Positions 51,075-53,407 of a DNA stretch of 53,407 nt are shown here, piece after piece; position 1 is the first letter of the stretch; every line of letters starts with the position of its first letter. Under the pieces are notes generated by a model. That model worked only from the letters and a program-made list of their open reading frames with translations. It did not search any database and had not been told where the DNA came from. A program made the translations under genes and the position numbers. The stretch is from JAZRZI01 sp045601325 (GTDB taxonomy: Bacteria > Bacillota_I > Bacilli_A > RFN20 > CAG-826): positions 1 to 53,407 of the forward strand of contig JAZRZI010000016.1 in the NCBI GenBank assembly GCA_045601325.1, in the 5' to 3' direction.

Positions 51075-51130
51075 GTCCTTAAATGTCAAAACACACTAGG
51101 TACTTTTCGACCAAATGTCAAAACACGCTA
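51075..51130 (+). repeat. Intergenic element R7, class B (TCAAA type)
   Basis: Matches R5 over 56 bases except two substitutions (TTTTCGACC and CACGCTA). It is preceded by a short ACGTA/TACGT hairpin around 51038-51053. Confidence 0.85.
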
Positions 51131-51187
51131 GGGTATGAGAGTATGAATAAAATTAAATAAAAATTTTTGGTTTTAATTAATTTACAT

Positions 51188-51225
51188 ACTACCCTATTGA
51201 CTACCCCAATGCACTGCCCTATTAT
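51188..51225 (+). promoter_or_regulatory. Promoter with paired repeats before the AlbA_2 gene
   Basis: TTGACT at 51197-51202 and TATTAT at 51220-51225, spacing 17 bp. ACTACCCTATT at 51188-51198 and ACTGCCCTATT at 51113+100 (51213-51223) overlap the two boxes, and a shorter CTACCCC is between them. GAGGA lies before ATG 51246. Confidence 0.65.
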
Positions 51226-51245
51226 ATTATAGCGAGGAAAATGAT

Positions 51246-52958
51246 ATGAATAATTACGAATCAATAGATGTTGAATTTAAAAGCGAAATAAATGAGAAAA
51301 ATTGGCAAGGCTGGTGTAAGACTATAGTAGCTTTTTCGAATACAAAAGGTGGAAAATTGTCCTTTGGATATAATGACAATGGAACAATTGTTGGTATTGA
51401 TTTATCATTGCTTGACCAAAAGATTCGACATGTTGAGCAAATTATTAGAAGTCACGTTGAGCCATTCCCTATATATAAAATTGAGTCTCATGTATTAAAT
51501 AATATTGGAACTTTCGATGTAATTGTTGTTTCAAGAAATACATCAATTACATGGCTTTTAATTAATGATAACCCAATAATGTATGTGCGTAGAGAAAAAA
51601 TGTCTGTTCCGGCAACTATTGAAGAGATGCAAAACGCATTATTAAGAGTTCAAACTTTCGATCATGATAAAACAAACGTAGGAATTCCTTGCTCACTCAA
51701 TTGTTTTTCAAAACTGAATTATTTTTACAAGCAAGCAAATAATGGGTTAAGTTTGACTGATAATGATTTAATGTCGCTTAATTTATGTAATAATGAAATG
51801 CAATTAACATTGAACGGAATCCTTTTCGTGGATGATTCAAATTATCGAAATGCTAACGCTGTCTGTAACACCTGGCCTGAGACTAGCAAAGGAACAAATC
51901 AAGTTTTGAATTCTAAACAATTTCGTGGATCAATTCTAGATATATTTGAAAATATAATGGCCTATATTAAAACCGTTTCTTATTATAATTTTGGCGGAGT
52001 TAAGAATGGCTTATTTTTTAATGATGATGGTTCTTTTTCAACAGTTTCTCTTAGAGAAGCGTTAATTAATGCTTTGGCACATCGAGATTATAAAATTAAC
52101 GGAAGTGAAGTTATAATTGATTGTTATCCGGATAGAATTGAAATTACATCGCCGGGTTCAATTTCTTTTTATAACGAATCTTCAAATAATGTTTCGCTTG
52201 AGATATTACCTTCTTTAAGAAGAAACCCTAATATTTGTCGAGTTTTAGTCAGATGCAGACTTATGGAAGAAAGAGGATCTGGATTTGCAAAGATACTTGA
52301 TGATTATAAAAAGATGAGTGACATATTTAAACCAACATGCTCTTTTAATCAAAAATCATTTACTATTAGTTTAAAAAATAAAAAATATCAATACAGTATT
52401 TCTGATGTAAATGATACCTTAACAACTAACCCAACTAACTACCTTATTAAAAAAACCATGTTTAAAACAAGAAACGAATTGTTTTTAGAGAAACCAAAAC
52501 TTCAAGCCCTTGAAGAACTCATTAAACAAAACCCTAGAATTTCGTATGAACAAATTCAAAATGAGTTTGATTTTAGTAGAGATGGTGCAAAATATTACAT
52601 AAAACTCCTAAAAGAAGCTTGTTTAATTAGAAGAGTTGGAAATAATTTGAGTGGATATTATGAAATAGTAAACGAAGTTGATAGACCTAGCCAATTTTTA
52701 AATTTAGGTAGTGATGTTCAAGCTACAGTTTTAAAGTGGTGCAAAGAATATTTTATTAAAACCAAATCTTTTAATGAAAAACACACATCGTATGGATTAA
52801 AACATATATTGCAACACCAAAATGGCACATATTTAACTAATGGTCAATTTAAAGGCGCGATGATTTTATCTGGATTTGACACTAAAAATATTAATGATTT
52901 GAATTGGGTTTTTAATATTTCAGAACAATCTGCAGCGCTTAAATTGAAGGTGGATTAA
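51246..52958 (+). CDS. Schlafen AlbA_2-domain and HATPase_c_4 regulator
   Basis: A 570-residue protein. Residues 5-130 are an AlbA_2 (divergent AAA-4) domain: VEFKSEIN, then IVAFSNTKGGKLSFGYND, typical of the group formerly called ATP-dependent helicase RecG-like. Residues about 270-370 are the HATPase_c_4 domain (SLREALINALAHRDY, then IDCYPDRIEITSPGSI and EERGSGFAKI). The C-terminal 150 residues contain a winged helix (ISYEQIQNEFDFSRDGAKYYI in parts) for DNA binding. Such proteins regulate transcription or respond to phage. Paired repeats over its promoter suggest autoregulation. Confidence 0.84.
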   Translation: MNNYESIDVEFKSEINEKNWQGWCKTIVAFSNTKGGKLSFGYNDNGTIVGIDLSLLDQKIRHVEQIIRSHVEPFPIYKIESHVLNNIGTFDVIVVSRNTSITWLLINDNPIMYVRREKMSVPATIEEMQNALLRVQTFDHDKTNVGIPCSLNCFSKLNYFYKQANNGLSLTDNDLMSLNLCNNEMQLTLNGILFVDDSNYRNANAVCNTWPETSKGTNQVLNSKQFRGSILDIFENIMAYIKTVSYYNFGGVKNGLFFNDDGSFSTVSLREALINALAHRDYKINGSEVIIDCYPDRIEITSPGSISFYNESSNNVSLEILPSLRRNPNICRVLVRCRLMEERGSGFAKILDDYKKMSDIFKPTCSFNQKSFTISLKNKKYQYSISDVNDTLTTNPTNYLIKKTMFKTRNELFLEKPKLQALEELIKQNPRISYEQIQNEFDFSRDGAKYYIKLLKEACLIRRVGNNLSGYYEIVNEVDRPSQFLNLGSDVQATVLKWCKEYFIKTKSFNEKHTSYGLKHILQHQNGTYLTNGQFKGAMILSGFDTKNINDLNWVFNISEQSAALKLKVD

Positions 52959-52999
52959 TTTTAAATTACTAATAATTAAATAATCTTTTATTAAATAAA

Positions 53000-53082
53000 A
53001 AGTCCGATTAAGTCGAACTAATTTTAATGCCAGCAATTGCCATTACACGATACCCTAAAAATCTCAATTGCCATTACACAGA
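53000..53082 (+). repeat. Intergenic element R8, class C (CCATT type), with leader hairpin
   Basis: Leader AGTCCGATTAAGTCGAACT at 53000-53018 (one mismatch in the stem), spacer AATTTTAATG as at R2, then two halves CAATTGCCATTACAC at 53034-53048 and 53065-53079 separated by GATACCCTAAAAATCT. It has the same layout as classes A and B with a different core. Confidence 0.75.
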
Positions 53083-53101
53083 GGTTTTGTTCAAAAGTAA
53101 T

Positions 53102-53144
53102 AAAAAAAGAGGATTTTTGCTATAAAAACTACAATTTTCCTCTT
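53102..53144 (-). terminator. Terminator of the minus-strand relic
   Basis: AAGAGGA at 53107-53113 pairs with TCCTCTT at 53138-53144; read on minus the stem is followed by a run of seven T. Confidence 0.65.
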
Positions 53145-53244
53145 AATTTATATAGATTCCGAACCTAAGATTATACTTAGTCTTTCTGATGTAGTAAGGT
53201 TCCTGCTCAAGAATAATAGATACACAGTATCTTATGAAAAATGC
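53143..53244 (-). pseudogene. Relic ending in the same C-terminal peptide as 43935-44021
   Basis: The open frame ends EQEPYYIRKTKYNLRFG and GIYIN, then stop, with no ATG before the upstream stop at 53310. It shares the final 20 residues with the 43935-44021 relic at about half of positions. Confidence 0.45.
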
Positions 53245-53313
53245 TAAAATATAGATAAATTCAATATTAAATAATTGTTGTGATTTGATATTGAAAAAGG
53301 AATCAAATTAAAA

Positions 53314-53407
53314 ATGAGTAAATATTTAAATTTGTGGAAATATATTGAAAAGTCGAACAAAGATATATTATTAATGTCTTTTGATGATGTTGCTTCTATT
53401 CTAGGTT
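53314..53407 (+). CDS. 5' end of a gene, DUF7662-like N-terminus (truncated by window)
   Basis: 31 codons before the window ends. AAAGGAA lies 10 or so bases before the ATG. The product begins MSKYLNLWKYIEKSNKDILL and continues MSFDDVASILG, close to a domain that starts with Y-x-x-L-W-x-Y-I and ends in an I-L-G helix and is found in small bacterial proteins of unknown function. The rest is outside the window. Confidence 0.5.
   Translation, partial: MSKYLNLWKYIEKSNKDILLMSFDDVASILG

Noticed and set aside
37887..53082. The R elements as a CRISPR array or integron attC array
   Set aside because: Halves occur only in pairs, spacing between elements is kilobases, no cas or integron integrase gene is present, and the halves are direct repeats rather than attC-like imperfect palindromes with GTT cores.
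1..53407. tRNA or rRNA genes and recoded TGA
   Set aside because: No T-arm or rRNA sequence was recognised, and several genes end in TGA with Trp encoded by TGG, so the standard code applies.

Overview
Organism. The DNA is AT-rich and densely coded, with short spacers, Shine-Dalgarno sites in many genes and a Gram-positive lipoprotein complement (repeated L-x-x-C lipoboxes). TGA is used as a stop (for example the genes ending at 5749 and 50575), so the code is standard. Together with MsmX/MalK, AraC and InlB-like repeat proteins and a MalK with a long insertion of the kind I recall from Mollicutes, this suggests an uncultured, host-associated member of the Bacilli near the Erysipelotrichales/Mollicutes boundary. 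That placement is inference.

Layout. 1-6.7 kb holds a small lipoprotein, a small membrane protein, a Fic protein under an apparent twin operator, an ArsB-like anion permease, a two-gene ATPase plus RloB/TOPRIM-like cassette flanked by near-identical promoter-like sequences, and a HAD phosphatase. 6.7-14.1 kb holds large secreted modular proteins and a lipoprotein TIM barrel. 14.1-32.2 kb is a divergent AraC regulator facing a long co-directional locus: MalK-type ATPase, GH37 trehalase-like enzyme, two permeases, binding lipoprotein, GH123/DUF4091-like lipoprotein, glycan-binding-like lipoprotein, second ATPase, DUF624-like membrane protein, GH109-like oxidoreductase and four surface proteins. 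The logic is glycan capture, trimming outside, import and cytoplasmic hydrolysis; GH109- and GH123-like members point tentatively to N-acetylgalactosamine glycans. 32.2-37.7 kb is a minus-strand operon of five overlapping or nearly contiguous genes: metallo-beta-lactamase-fold hydrolase, zinc dehydrogenase, FGGY kinase and two mannitol-dehydrogenase paralogues. It looks like polyol or sugar-acid catabolism.

37.8-53.4 kb is an accessory island: two Fic proteins, an IS remnant, a DUF2442/DUF4160 pair, an XRE repressor divergent from an ADP-ribosyltransferase with a small partner, two PD-(D/E)XK-linked ATPases, a two-protease secreted operon and an AlbA_2/Schlafen-type regulator. Its modules are separated by seven full copies and one partial copy of an intergenic element of about 55 bp. 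Each element contains two direct half-repeats sharing a 5-base core, and three core classes are present (TTTGG, TCAAA, CCATT). All lie in one orientation and three share the same upstream hairpin. I consider this element family, which looks like solo ends of a multi-site transposon or an unrecognised cassette boundary, the best candidate for something undescribed.

Regulation. Several first or single genes have a -10 box 6-8 bases before the ATG and no Shine-Dalgarno, so leaderless mRNAs seem common. Several accessory genes carry paired direct repeats over their promoters, suggesting self-regulation.
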